Shown piece by piece: positions 52,301 to 62,330 of a stretch of DNA of 64,000 nt (positions within the stretch are counted from its first letter, which is position 1; the number at the start of each line of letters is the position of its first letter). Source of the DNA: Prorocentrum cordatum (lineage: Eukaryota; Sar; Dinophyceae; Prorocentrales; Prorocentraceae). The position numbers were made by a program, and so were the translations under genes. The stretch is from the NCBI GenBank assembly GCA_963575745.1, contig CAUYUJ010000855.1:1-64000 (forward strand), in the 5' to 3' direction. The notes under the pieces were generated by a model that saw only the letters and a program-made list of their open reading frames with translations, was not told the DNA's origin and searched no databases.

Positions 52301-55300
52301 CCACGTTCATTTGAAGAACGAGGAGACTGGGGAGCGAGTACCCCTGCCGGCGTGCCGCCGGAAGGACAACCCGAAGTTGTGTAAGGCGGACTTTCCGCGG
52401 ACGTCGCAGCTCATTGACCGCGCCATCGTCGTGTGTCCAGGGCAGGCGGCAGCGTTGGACATGCCCAAGGCAGGGCGACGGAATCGGACGGGAAGCCTGC
52501 ACGGGCCGATGAATCACGCGAGTCTGAACGGCACGCATCCACGCATGTTGTCCGCGCAACGTTTCAATTCCGACGTGCAATTGCCGTATCGTTTCCCCAT
52601 CACAGATGTGTGTTGTACGTGCGGGAAAGCGTGCGATAAGAAGCTCAACGACGCAGCGATCATCAAGGTCGCGCAGATGGCACAGGACGCACAGGCAGGG
52701 TACGCCTGCGACTACTGCACGAAGCGGCAACCCATGGCTTTTCACGAAGTGAAGGAGTGCTGCAAGGGAGTAGAGAAACTTGGCAGGCAGCTGGAGGGCG
52801 AGAATTCGAATCGGATCGGGAAGAGAGTAGCGAACCGAATCATGAGCGACGCGTACGGCAAGGGCATCGTGCGGGGGCAAGTGGAGTGTGCGAACCTGAG
52901 GGCGTTTGCGAGGGAGGACGACGTCACTGCGGCGGAATCGCTGAAGTCGTGCCAGACCACCGCCTTTTATGGACGCGAGTACGTGGACTTGGTCGAGCGC
53001 CTGGCTGACCGCGCGGGAGGCGGGCGCAAAGCGCAGTTTGCTGAAGTGGACATGCGGCAGAGGAGACGCAGAAAGGTGACCTTCCGAGACGTGGGCATGT
53101 TGTATGGACTGCGACCGAACGTGCCCGACCTGTGGCACTTGTCGCCGTACGAGTTCGCGACGTTCTGGACGCCGGTGTTGCTGTCGTTCCCGACGAGACT
53201 CGGGGATGCGGATCACCCCCGGCATCGCGCTGTTTTGACGCAGAAGGGGCAGGCAAAGGTGCGGGAGAATTGTAAGAACCCGAGATTCGAGCAGGACCTG
53301 GTGCCTGGGGAGGACTACATGGTAAAGGAAGGAGGGGGCGTGGATTGGGTGCCTTACCCAGAGACAGAGGGGTGCGCTCACCTTCGTCACACGTGGGTGC
53401 TCAAGCGGAACAAGAGACCCAAGGCACCAACATTTTTCGGAGCGCCCGTGCCACGCGGACGTCCTGGAGAAGCGGAGCGATCTGCGCGCATTGTCATGAC
53501 GTACTTCCACCCGTGGACGTTGAGGCCCGACGCGGCCGACGCGCACGTCGTGTTTGCAGGGAGCCTGCGCGGCGAGGCGCCGACGTGGGACGCGGCCATG
53601 GTGGCATGGCTGGACGGCGGGGTGCAGACGAGGGAAGCCGCGCGGTACGTGGGCAACTTCCTGAGTGTGTACCGCGTTCGGCCACGAGACACTGAAGAGG
53701 CGGGGGACGGGACCGACGAAGACGTGAGCGACGAGGAGTTGGACGTGGGCTTCGATCAGCTCGACGAGGCGCTGAAGTCCCGCGTGGGCGGGAAGAGGCG
53801 CAAGGACGGCGACGGGGACAGCAGCAGCGAGGAGGACGACGCAGACCCTGGGCAGGGAGCCGGAGGCGTCTCCCACTACGAAAATTCGAAAGGGGGCATG
53901 AGTGTCGCGCAACAGGTGTGGGGGCTCCGCGATGGCGAAACGCCGTTGAGCGAGATTCTGGGTGCGTGGCCCGCAGAAGAGTCCTGCGACGTTGAGCAGG
54001 TACTCAGGGAGGCGCGCAAATCTCGGAACAAGGAGCAGTCCATGGCGGACCGCCTGGCGGAGGCTGACGGCGCAGTTACCGTCGCTGGCCAGGCCGCAAC
54101 ATCGGAGGACGTGACCGCGTGGCTCAAGGATCTAGAGTTCCGGGTGGACAAGCAGACGGGGCGGCGTGTAGTGAACGCGAAGCAGTTCGAGATGGTGAAG
54201 AAGGTGGCGAATCGAGTAATGCGCGAGATAGACGGCGAGGGAAGTGAGGACGGCAGCATGGGTGAGCCGCTGCAGTGGTGCATGCACGGGGGCCCTGGGA
54301 CCGGCAAGTCGCACGTGCTTCGCATTATTCGTCATGAGCTGTTCGAGAAGGTGATGAAATGGACTATCGGAGTGCACTTCCAGATAACCGCCCTGCAGGC
54401 CGTCATGGCTCAGCTGCTGGGGGGCGACACCATTCACCATGCGTGTGGCATTCCGGCCATCAAGCGGGGGGAAGAGAAGGGGGGGGAGGACGTGAAGTTG
54501 CAGTACGAGACTGCGAAGCGACTGCTCCAGTGGAGGTGGCTCTTTATCGATGAGATAAGCATGGTGAGCGCTAAATTGTTAGCAGAAGTGGACGCGAAAC
54601 TTCGCGGGGTGATTCGGGACGTGGGCACGACGAAACTCGGCGACGATGGCGTTCCACGCCCGTTCGGCGGCCTGAACGTCGTGCTGAGTGGTGACTTCTG
54701 GCAGCTGGCCCCCCCAGACGGAGGCTTCCTCGCTGACGTCCCCACGGAGCGGATTTCGGCTGCGCGCAGGTACACTTCGCTGCCACCCGCGTTGCACGGG
54801 CAGTCGCTACTGTGGGGCGGAGCCGAGTGTGGGGTTCAGGGCGTGACAGAGCTGGTAGAGTGCGAGCGATGCGACGACGCCTGGTTGAAGGAGGTGCAGG
54901 AGGAATTCCGAACAGGGTCGCTGTCGGCGGATGCGCACGCATTCTTGCACGGCCGGCATACGACCGTCCCTGGGAGCTGGCTGGGGGGGGACGTATGCTG
55001 CGGGAATCGGGCGTGTCGGGAGTTGTGCAGTGGCGGAAGGGACGCAGCGTCGTCAAGCGCGGGGCAACGACGGAAACGCCCCGTGACGCCGAAAGATATC
55101 CGCGAGCAGGAGTGCAAGGTGTGCAGAGCGGAACGCGCGCGCCGCAAGCTCGTGGTGGATGGCCCCGACGACCCGCGTCTGCAGTCAGACAAGTTCCTCG
55201 TGGCGCCGGGTGTGTTCCCAAACAACGACGTGAAGTACGAGGCGAACAAGCTCCGTGCGTCCCAGTACGCACGCAAGCACAGGAAGCCGATGGTGTACGT

Positions 55301-57164
55301 CCCTGCGCGAGATACGTCCACGCCAGAGGCGCTGCGGGAGCGGCCGGATCTGCCGCAGCAGAAGATGGCATGGCTCCAACGCCACGACAAGGAGAGCGGG
55401 GACTTGTACGGCTTCTTACCCATCGCTGAAGGCATGCCCGTCGCTCTGACCGATCATATCGATCGAAGCGAGGACAAGAACCTGCTGCGCGGTCGCGTGG
55501 GCCGGGTGCAATCCTGGGTATGCGACGGGGACGGCGTCGATGATCGAGTCACGCGCGGCGGGGAGACCATATTGAAGAAGACGCCGAAAGTGATTTTCGT
55601 GTTGTTCGACGAAGGCGATGACGGGAACGGCGGCAGGAAGCCATGCCAGTGGACGATCGAGGGATTGAAGACGCCCGGCCTGCACCCCGTGATCCCGCAG
55701 AAGAAAGATTGGTTCGTGGACAAGGGCCGTCCGCATCCGCGACTGAAGGTCAAAAGACGGCAGTTCCCGCTGGCCCCGGCCTTCGGAGTGACGGCCCATG
55801 CGGCGCAGGGGCAGACGTTCAAGCAAGGTGTCATAGTGGACCTGAGCATCGGCGGGGGCACGTCACCTCTGTCGAGCTACGTGGCACTGACGCGGGTGCA
55901 GCGCCGCGAGGACATGCTGATCTTTCGCCCTTTCGACATTGCGCCGTATCAGAAGAAGGACGAACGGAAGGGCCCGGACTTACTGCTGCGCACGTTGCGC
56001 GGAGAAGAATTGGACTGGGAGGCGATAGAGCGCGAGTTCATGCCGTCTGGCAGGTGCGCGGTCTGCGGGTGCACGAAGTACAAGAACATGTACCCAACGG
56101 TCGGGCAGTGGAGCCGCGCAGATGGGCTCCGCGTGTGCAGCGTGTGCATGGAAGATAAGAAGAGGGCTGGCACGCCGTGGCAATGCATGGAGTGTGGTCT
56201 ATGGAAGTGCCAGGAGGCGTTCCACGCGTCACAGCACCATCCGTCGAAGTTGACCACGCGGCGCTGCGTGGACTGCCCGGAGAGACGGAGTTGTCGCGTG
56301 TGCGAGGATCGGAAGTACGAGCAAGCTTTCGCGGCGCTTCAGTGGGATAAGGCAGGGAACGCCCGGTGCAAAGGAGGGATGTGCCTGGAATGCGAGGAGC
56401 TGAAGAAGCACCTGACGTGTTCGCGCTGCGGCCAGCAGAAGTTACCAGTTGAATTTGCCAAAGCGGAACAGGTCAACGACGAACCCACATGCAAGGCTTG
56501 TAAGAAGTCGCAGAGAGAGGTGGAGAAGGCCCGCGCCGAAGAAGCGAAGCGAGTGGTATGCTCAGCATGTGGAGCGGCAAAGAGTAAGGCGGAATTCTCC
56601 TCTCACATGTTGGTCAACGCGTCGGAAGCGTCGATTGCTTGTACCACGTGCGTGGACGCTGCAACCGCCCAACGGAATATGGCGGCGAGCAAAGACGTGA
56701 AGACCTGTGTTGGGTGCGGGGTGGCGCAACGGCGCGATTGCTTTTCACGAAAGATGTGGGATGGAGTGGTCGCGAGTGACCGGAAGTGCAAGCGCTGCGT
56801 CGACGCTGGCGCTGCGCAGAGGGACGCGGCTGCGAGGAAGGACGAGAGAGCCTGCGTTGCGTGCGGGGTGGCGCAGCGGCGTGAATGCTTTTCGCAGTGG
56901 ATGTGGGAGGGCGTGGCAGAGCGTCACCGCAAGTGCAAGCGCTGCATCGATGGCGCGAAGCTGCAGCGTGGAAAGTGGAAATGTGTGGAATGTAAGGGCG
57001 CTTTCGAGAGGGAGCACTACAGCACCTGGTTGGCCGGGCGAACGACGCAGAAGGCGGATGGAAAGCAGAGGTGCAACGGCTGCTGTGCTGGCCAAGAGCG
57101 CAAACGGAAGGAAGTCGCTGAGAGGAGCCTCGCGTCGGTGACGAAAATACGTAAAGCTGGATAG
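49389..57164 (+). CDS. Helitron Rep-helicase polyprotein with C-terminal zinc-finger array
   Basis: About 2590 residues in the same frame as the preceding piece. Rep region at about 50900-52100: YGVPIFVTFSPDEGHN and, further on, SLHAHCQVF, the two-His metal motif of HUH nucleases, followed by a Tyr/Lys-rich segment (EDYLKYKSR) where the catalytic Tyr are expected. A Pif1-type superfamily 1 helicase follows: Walker A GGPGTGKSH (54287-54313), FIDEISM (about 54544), SGDFWQLAPP (about 54685), AHAAQGQTF (about 55796) and YVALTRVQRRED (about 55878). The last 370 residues hold eight CxxC...CxxC modules with a conserved F/W and R-K-C-K-R-C, similar to Stc1-type fingers. Family role: rolling-circle transposition by nicking and unwinding DNA. 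Apart from the upstream TAG the reading frame is intact. Confidence 0.9.
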   Translation, partial: YWSAYNEAIAWKVRTGAPLATLAIDRRCLFEYARSLREGAVDSLVCMVCARKFPHVEGRRGNPIEWRAVSPNADGLFWLSGAFVREHMSVDAYVERFGNVSADGEGSSGVHLRDRMEEFNDWQVTVPSEEGPVSVLCCPEDMRCGGGTWHSENTACKCCEAPLCGECKNAMVGLRGEATLPPAALANDTMAFYSPEELFGSKVTILEMICASVCITSMVCFTLEKRYRKERSFDMEVGANEVRMAARGNATSFPMPWTDVLAQLAAAEEAAEDGHAPVIPRTGAELAGIVSVILKSGGDDDTAASMSTFVHQALVRRKVVVDLIQGAKARGHRAYRNVDMDEVRRKAMELPEEGVPPEVMRLVPLDDALEKIQMQKAATPVPRPDGLREAGEILETTKANAVVCEKSSFDEIDINAQRIEAVRTFVQRLDEECAHGGADDTSNSSEDEEDGGKAERASKRGRVHEGVPSGANEAAREAVERDMLTQAGRERKRVDRLRVRTGNVMMDQFEPWYFGVAFAFLFKYCTGMPDCPEFMKRPRHRRGNGAPRVELPLWVRIMSRRVESQISRDWHFGFVSWNLVFRSAVNLSRTWFTYVSANASGEVEQLTPAEIAEGAKQIYQALDGKYVDINNRKQKVNGDMTKVRHVPTLGKAAHKLLTHIEHTSRRLSGTQEARRVMRFETNALRVRYGVPIFVTFSPDEGHNLLMVRLSRTRRQDPVHKAADDEAQSRLAGGRGWPRVAPDMDGLQMDLPMAAGEAEVPPWNERRRILARDPMASVDGFRILVDAALRHLFGVRICPNCPRCNEAENGAPCQDLFGSNAEPGGGAFGRVDAYYVSIEAQKSTGSLHAHCQVFIQCLHQHTPLEEVFEIVRDEVDGRGRKIVEDYLKYKSRVCRQVYSEQMTSEEVDGKLEEAEKSWPEFKEERGLICRPAFQCRTLDPEATEKEAADDAVAWEKAYLDEDVQYLQERKQNHVHLKNEETGERVPLPACRRKDNPKLCKADFPRTSQLIDRAIVVCPGQAAALDMPKAGRRNRTGSLHGPMNHASLNGTHPRMLSAQRFNSDVQLPYRFPITDVCCTCGKACDKKLNDAAIIKVAQMAQDAQAGYACDYCTKRQPMAFHEVKECCKGVEKLGRQLEGENSNRIGKRVANRIMSDAYGKGIVRGQVECANLRAFAREDDVTAAESLKSCQTTAFYGREYVDLVERLADRAGGGRKAQFAEVDMRQRRRRKVTFRDVGMLYGLRPNVPDLWHLSPYEFATFWTPVLLSFPTRLGDADHPRHRAVLTQKGQAKVRENCKNPRFEQDLVPGEDYMVKEGGGVDWVPYPETEGCAHLRHTWVLKRNKRPKAPTFFGAPVPRGRPGEAERSARIVMTYFHPWTLRPDAADAHVVFAGSLRGEAPTWDAAMVAWLDGGVQTREAARYVGNFLSVYRVRPRDTEEAGDGTDEDVSDEELDVGFDQLDEALKSRVGGKRRKDGDGDSSSEEDDADPGQGAGGVSHYENSKGGMSVAQQVWGLRDGETPLSEILGAWPAEESCDVEQVLREARKSRNKEQSMADRLAEADGAVTVAGQAATSEDVTAWLKDLEFRVDKQTGRRVVNAKQFEMVKKVANRVMREIDGEGSEDGSMGEPLQWCMHGGPGTGKSHVLRIIRHELFEKVMKWTIGVHFQITALQAVMAQLLGGDTIHHACGIPAIKRGEEKGGEDVKLQYETAKRLLQWRWLFIDEISMVSAKLLAEVDAKLRGVIRDVGTTKLGDDGVPRPFGGLNVVLSGDFWQLAPPDGGFLADVPTERISAARRYTSLPPALHGQSLLWGGAECGVQGVTELVECERCDDAWLKEVQEEFRTGSLSADAHAFLHGRHTTVPGSWLGGDVCCGNRACRELCSGGRDAASSSAGQRRKRPVTPKDIREQECKVCRAERARRKLVVDGPDDPRLQSDKFLVAPGVFPNNDVKYEANKLRASQYARKHRKPMVYVPARDTSTPEALRERPDLPQQKMAWLQRHDKESGDLYGFLPIAEGMPVALTDHIDRSEDKNLLRGRVGRVQSWVCDGDGVDDRVTRGGETILKKTPKVIFVLFDEGDDGNGGRKPCQWTIEGLKTPGLHPVIPQKKDWFVDKGRPHPRLKVKRRQFPLAPAFGVTAHAAQGQTFKQGVIVDLSIGGGTSPLSSYVALTRVQRREDMLIFRPFDIAPYQKKDERKGPDLLLRTLRGEELDWEAIEREFMPSGRCAVCGCTKYKNMYPTVGQWSRADGLRVCSVCMEDKKRAGTPWQCMECGLWKCQEAFHASQHHPSKLTTRRCVDCPERRSCRVCEDRKYEQAFAALQWDKAGNARCKGGMCLECEELKKHLTCSRCGQQKLPVEFAKAEQVNDEPTCKACKKSQREVEKARAEEAKRVVCSACGAAKSKAEFSSHMLVNASEASIACTTCVDAATAQRNMAASKDVKTCVGCGVAQRRDCFSRKMWDGVVASDRKCKRCVDAGAAQRDAAARKDERACVACGVAQRRECFSQWMWEGVAERHRKCKRCIDGAKLQRGKWKCVECKGAFEREHYSTWLAGRTTQKADGKQRCNGCCAGQERKRKEVAERSLASVTKIRKAG

Positions 57165-60100
57165 CTGTCGCCAGGTGGGGGGCGGTGGGCGTTGGACGTT
57201 TTTGGGAGAGGATTCGTGGGGTGGAGGGTCCCAAAAACAGAGGCAATCTGGGGTGGGGATGTCGGGGCCAGGTGGTGGGCGGGGAGGGGAGCGTTGGGCG
57301 TTTTTGGGAGAGGAATCGTGGGGTGGGGGGTCCCAAGAACAGAGGCAATCTGGGGTGGGGATGTCGGGGCCAGGTGGGGGGCGGGGAGGCAGGCGTTGGA
57401 CGGTTTTGGGAGAGGAATCGTGGGGTGGGGGGTCGCAAGAACAGAGGCAATCTGGGGCGGGGATGTCGGGGCCAGGTGGGGGGCGGGGAGGAGGGCGTTG
57501 GACGGTTTTGGCACCGGAATCGTGGGGTGGGGCGTCCCAAGAATAGAGGCAATCTGGGTTGGGGATGTCGGGGCCAGGTGGGGGGCGGGGAGAGGTGCCT
57601 TGGACGTTTTCGGGAGAGGAATCGTGGAGTGGGGGGTCCCAAGAACAGAGGCAATCTGGGGTGGGGATGTCGGGGCCAGGTGGGGGGCGGGGACGGGAGC
57701 GTTGGACGTTTTTGGAGAAGACTCGTGGGGTGGGGGGTCCCAAGAACAGAGGCAATTTGGGGTGGGGATTTCGGGGCCAGGTGGGGGGCGGTAAGGGGGG
57801 CGTTGGACGTTTTTGGGAGAGGAATCGTGGGGTGGGGGGGTCCCAAGAACAGAGGCAATCTGGGGTGGGGATGTCGGGGCCAGGTGGGGGGCGAGGAGGG
57901 GGGCGTTGGACGGTTTTGGGAGAGGAATCGTGGGGTGGAGCGCCCACGAACAGAGGCAATCTGGGTGGGGATGTCGGGGCCAGGTGGGGGGCGGGGAGGG
58001 GGGCGTTGGATGTTTTTGGAGAGGAATCGTGGGGTGGGGGTCCCAAGAACAGAGGCAATCTGGGGTGGGGATGTCAGGGCCAGGTGGGGGGCGGGGAGGA
58101 GGGCGTTGGACGTTTTTGGGAGAGGAAGCGTGGGGTGGGGGTCCCAAGAACAGAGGCAATCTGGGGTGGGGATGTCGGGGCCAGGTGGGGGGCGGGGAGG
58201 GGGGCGTTGGACGTTTTTGGGAGAGGAATCGTGGGGTGGGGGTCCCAAGAACAGAGGCAATCTGGGGTGGGGATGTCGGGGCCAGGGGATCTGGAGGCAA
58301 TCTGGGGTGGGGATGTCGGGGCCAGGTGGGGGGCGGGGAGGGGGGCGTTGGACGTTTTTGGAGAGGAATCGTGGGGTGGGGGGTCCCAAGAGGCAATTTG
58401 GGGTGGGGATGTCGGGGCCAGGTGAGGGCGGGGAGGGGGGCGTTGGACGTTTTTGGAAGAAGAATCGTGGGGTGGGGGGGGGGGCTGTCGGGGCCAGGTG
58501 GGGGGCGGGGAGGAGAGCGTTGGACGTTTTTGGGAGAAAAAGCGTGGGGTGGGGGGTCCCAAGAACAGAGGCAATCTGGGGTGGGGATGTCGGGGCCAGG
58601 TGGGGGGCGGGGAGGGGGGCGTTGGACGTTTTGGGAGAGGAATCGTGGGGTGGGGGGTCCCAAGAACAGAGGCAATCTGGGGCGGGGATGTCGGGGCCAG
58701 GTGGGGGGGCGGGGAGGGGGGCGTTGGACGTTTTTGGGAGAGGAATCGTGGGGTGGGGGGTCGCAAGAACAGAGGCAATCTGGGGTGGGGATGTCGGGGC
58801 CAGGTGGGGGGCGGCGAGGGGGGCGTTGGACGTTTTTGGGAGAGGAATCGTGGGGTGGGGGGTCCCAAGAACAGAGCAATCTGGGGTGGGGATGTCGGGG
58901 CTAGGTGGGGGGCGGGGAGAAGGGCGTTGGACGTTTTTGGGAGAAGAATCATGGGGTGGGGCGTCCCAAGAATAGAGGCAATCTGGGGTGGGGATGTCGG
59001 GGCGAGGTGGGGGGCGGGGAGGCGGGCGTTGGACAATTTTGGGAGAGGAATCGTGGGGTGGGGGGTCGCAAGAACAGAGGCAATCTGGGGTGGGGATGTC
59101 GGGGCCAGGTGGGGGGCGGGGAGGAGGGCGTTGGACGGTTTTGGGACCGGAATCGTGGGGTGGGGGGCCCCAAGAATAGAGGCAATCTGGGTTGGGGATG
59201 TCGGGGCCAGGTGGGGGGCGGGGAGAGGGCCCTTGGACGTTTTTGGGAGAGGAATCGTGGAGTGGGGGGTCCCAAGAACAGAGGCAATCTGGGGTGGGGA
59301 TGTCGGAGCCAGGTGGGGGGCGGGGACGGGAGCGTTGGACGTTTTTGGGAGAAGACTCGTGGGGTGGGGGGTCCGAAGAACAGAGGGAATCTGGGGTGGG
59401 GATTTCGGGGCCAGGTGGGGGGCGGGGAGAGGGCGTTGTACGTTTTTGGGAGAGGAATCGTGGGGTGGGGGGTCCCAAGAACAGAGGCAATCTGGGGTGG
59501 GGATGTCGGGGCCAGGTGGGGGGCGGGGAGGGGGGCGTTGGACGTTTTTGGGAGATGAATCGTGGGGTGGGGGGTTCCAAGAACAGAGGCAATCTGGGGT
59601 GGGGATATCGGGGCCAGGTGGGGGGCGGGGAGGGGGGCGTTGGATTTTTTGGGGAGAGGAATCGTGGGGTGGGGGGTCCCAAGAACAGCGGCAATCTGGG
59701 GTGGGGATGTCGGGGCCAGGTGGGGGGCGGGGAGGAGGGCGTTGGACGTTTTTGGGAGAGGAAGCGTGGGGTGGGGGGTCCCAAGAACAGAGGCAATCTG
59801 GGGTGGGGATGTCGGGGCCAGGTGGGAGGCGGGGAGGGGAGCGTTGGACGTTTTTGGGAGAGGAATTGTGGGGTGGGGCGTCCCAAGAACAGAGGCAATC
59901 TGGAGTGGGGATGTCGGGGCCAGGTGGGGGGCGGGGAGGAGGGCGTTGGACGTTTTTGGGAGAGGAATCGTGGGGTGGGGGGTCCCAAGAACAGAGGCAA
60001 TCTGGGGTGGGGATGTCGGGGACAGGTGGGGGGCGGGGAGAGGGGCGTTGGACGTTTTTGGGAGAGGAGTCGTGGGGTGGGGGGTCCCAAGAACAGAGGC

Positions 60101-60330
60101 AATCTGGGGTGGGGATGTCGGGGCCAGGTGGGGGGCGGGAAGGGGGGCGTTGGACGTTTTTGGGAGAGGAATCGTGGGGTGGGGGGGTCCCAAGAACAGA
60201 GGCAATCTAGAGTGGGGATGTCGGGGCCAGGTGGGGGGCGGGGAGGAGGGCGTTGGACGTTTTTGGGAGAGGAATCGTGGGGTGGGGGGTCCCAAGAACA
60301 GAGGCAATCTGGAGTGGGGATGTCGGGGCC
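57165..60330 (+). repeat. 102-bp G-rich minisatellite, ~31 copies
   Basis: Unit phrases: GGCGTTGGACGTTTTTGGGA, GAATCGTGGGGTGGGGGGTC, CAAGAACAGAGGCAATCTGG, GGATGTCGGGGCCAGGTGGG. Spacing measured at five successive copies is 101-103 bases. Units differ by a few substitutions, and one (58270-58300) has an internal deletion. It begins within about 20 bases of the polyprotein stop and ends in mid-unit at the 35-bp repeat. The + strand is strongly G-rich, with many G-tracts that could form quadruplexes. All three + frames and the minus frames stay open for long stretches because of composition; I do not call them genes. Confidence 0.95.
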
Positions 60331-60470
60331 AAGTTGATAACTATAGCAAGCTATGATTACCAAATTTGGTAACTATAGCTTGCTACCCCAACCCGCTCGA
60401 TACATATGCACATGCAACGCTATAGTTACCAGAGTTGCTAACTATAGCTTGCTACAGTTTGCAAGCTGGC
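60331..60470. repeat. 35-bp direct repeat, imperfect palindrome and TAACTATAGCTTGCTAC copies
   Basis: 60331-60365 repeats 46532-46566. 60345-60386 is an imperfect 42-bp palindrome with only a two-base difference between its halves. The half-site TAACTATAGCTTGCTAC recurs near 60370 and 60441. This is where the minisatellite meets the right arm. Confidence 0.8.
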
Positions 60471-60589
60471 AACGCTGCAACATGGACGCTGCCATGCATG
60501 CCCCTTCTCATCGCCACATTCTTCCCCCAGAGTTTCTAAAGTGCAGGTCCGCCATCCCTCACGACAGCGGTGGTGGTTACGACGGCGAT

Positions 60590-61980
60590 AACAACACGAT
60601 GGATATGACAACGATGACGATTCTGGCAGCCAGTGCCGATGCAGATTAGGGCCAGTACGTTGAAGACGACGGCAGCGACGATGACGAGTACTTCGATGAC
60701 GACGAGGATATCGACGACAACGTGAGGGCGATGTTGATGACGGCGACGATGATGACAATGACGATGGCGAGGATGGTTCCGTCGACGAATTACGACCACG
60801 ACTACGTCAACGACCGCGCCGACCGTGACGGCAACGGACACGAAGACGACGCCACCCAAGACGACAACCGTGACCACGATTCCGACAGCGATTGCGTCGA
60901 CGACGACGATAGCGACTACGACCACGACGGTGGCCATCACCACGCAATCGACGACAGCCACGACCACGACAATGACGACGACCACGACAACAACCACAAC
61001 CACAACCACGATGACAACGACCATGACCGTGGACGTGACGAGAACGACAACGACGACGATTAGGTCCACGACGGCGACCACAATCACGATCCTTGCCAAG
61101 ACCACAATCACGATCGCGACCATGACGACAACGACCACGACGTCGACGATGTCTTCGACGACGACTGACCACGACCGTGACGACAACGACCACGACCATG
61201 AGTAAGACCACGGCAACGATCACGACCAAGACCATAGCCACGACGACCACGACGACCGAGACAACGACCACGACCACGACGTTGGCTATGGTCACAACCA
61301 CGACGGCGACAACCACCACGACGTCCACAACCACGACGACGACAATGACGACAACGACCACGACCATGACGACGACGAAGACGGCAATATCAACGATCAC
61401 GACCACGACCGGGACCACGCCGACGACGAAAACGACGACGGGCATTACCACGACCACGACGATGGCCACGACCGCGACCATGAGCAGGACGACGGCCACG
61501 ACCACGACAATGCCCACGACGGCTGTGACGACGACGACGACCGCGACCGCAACTTCGACAACCACCGCGACCCCGACGACGACGACCAAGACAACGACAA
61601 CGATGACCATAGCCACGACGATGACGACCAGGGCAGCGACGATGACCACGATCACGACCACGGCTACGACAACGACCATGACGAATCTGACCACGCGCAC
61701 GACGGCTACGACACCGACAACAACCACGTCGACGAGCACGACCACGACGATGCCGACGATGACCACTACCACGACATCGACCACGACTACCACGACCACG
61801 ACGGCGACCACGACCACGACGACGGCGACGACGACCATCACGGCCACGGTGACCACGACCACAACGACCACAGCGACCACGGCCACAACCAGGGCGTCCA
61901 CGACCACGTCCACGGCCACGATGATGACCCCGAGCACGACGACCCAAACATCGTGACGACGACCACGACACCGACGACGA
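60590..61980. repeat. CACGAC hexanucleotide satellite (right arm)
   Basis: Reverse complement type of the GTCGTG array at 44810-46330, flanked by the matching unique sequence at about 60470-60660 and ~100-bp units at 61985-62290. Confidence 0.95.
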
Positions 61981-61984
61981 CGAC

Positions 61985-62330
61985 GACGACCTCCCTATTG
62001 CAGGTAGCCGCGAGGTCCACTATCTGAGGGGTGTGTGCCGAAACGGGCGTGGCAGCGCTGTGGGGACTCCCATTTGGACTTTTTGTGGACCTCCCTGTGG
62101 GGGCACGAACCATGTGAAGGTATGCCGACATGTGCGCGGCAGCGCAATGCCAACTTCTGGATCCATCCGTTGGGGCTTTCCGTGGAATCCCATCTGGAGC
62201 CAGGAACCGCGTGATGGGGTGCCCCGACATGAGTGCGGCGACGGCGCCCACTCATGGGCCAATGGGCCGCGAACCGCGTGAGCGGCACGCCGTTTGAGTT
62301 GACCAGACGTTCGCTTCAACAAATAATACA
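61985..62330. repeat. ~100-bp repeat units (right arm)
   Basis: Starts with CTATCTGAGGGGTGTGTGCC and continues through GAACCATGTGAAGGTATGCC and GAACCGCGTGA boxes. It matches 44280-44800 in reverse complement. Confidence 0.8.

Larger units (their letters stand above)
43900..62330. mobile_element. ~18 kb composite with inverted ~2 kb arms around a Helitron-type polyprotein
   Basis: Left arm about 44280-46533 and right arm about 60430-62290 match in reverse complement through three consecutive zones: ~100-bp units, a GTCGTG/CACGAC hexamer array, and about 200 bases of unique sequence that includes CGACAGCGGTGGTGGTTA on one strand. Inside lie the Rep-helicase gene and a 102-bp minisatellite. A ~35-bp sequence starting AAGTTGATAACTATAGC occurs in direct orientation at 46532-46566 and 60331-60365. 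Typical Helitrons lack long inverted repeats, so this is either a new architecture or a Helitron nested between two inverted copies of another repeat. Outer ends and target-site duplication could not be identified. Confidence 0.6.

Noticed and set aside
51186-53912. 908-residue minus-strand frame opposite the Rep-helicase gene
   Set aside because: Shadow of a GC-rich real coding frame; no motifs, and the + strand carries unmistakable Rep and helicase signatures.
57165-60330. CRISPR array
   Set aside because: Units are contiguous ~102-bp repeats without unique spacers, in a eukaryotic context.
56614-60363. 1249-residue minus-strand Pro-rich frame and several + strand Gly/Arg-rich frames
   Set aside because: They run through the 102-bp minisatellite, whose composition lacks stops, and shift frame with unit length. 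No start, motif or conserved period supports them.
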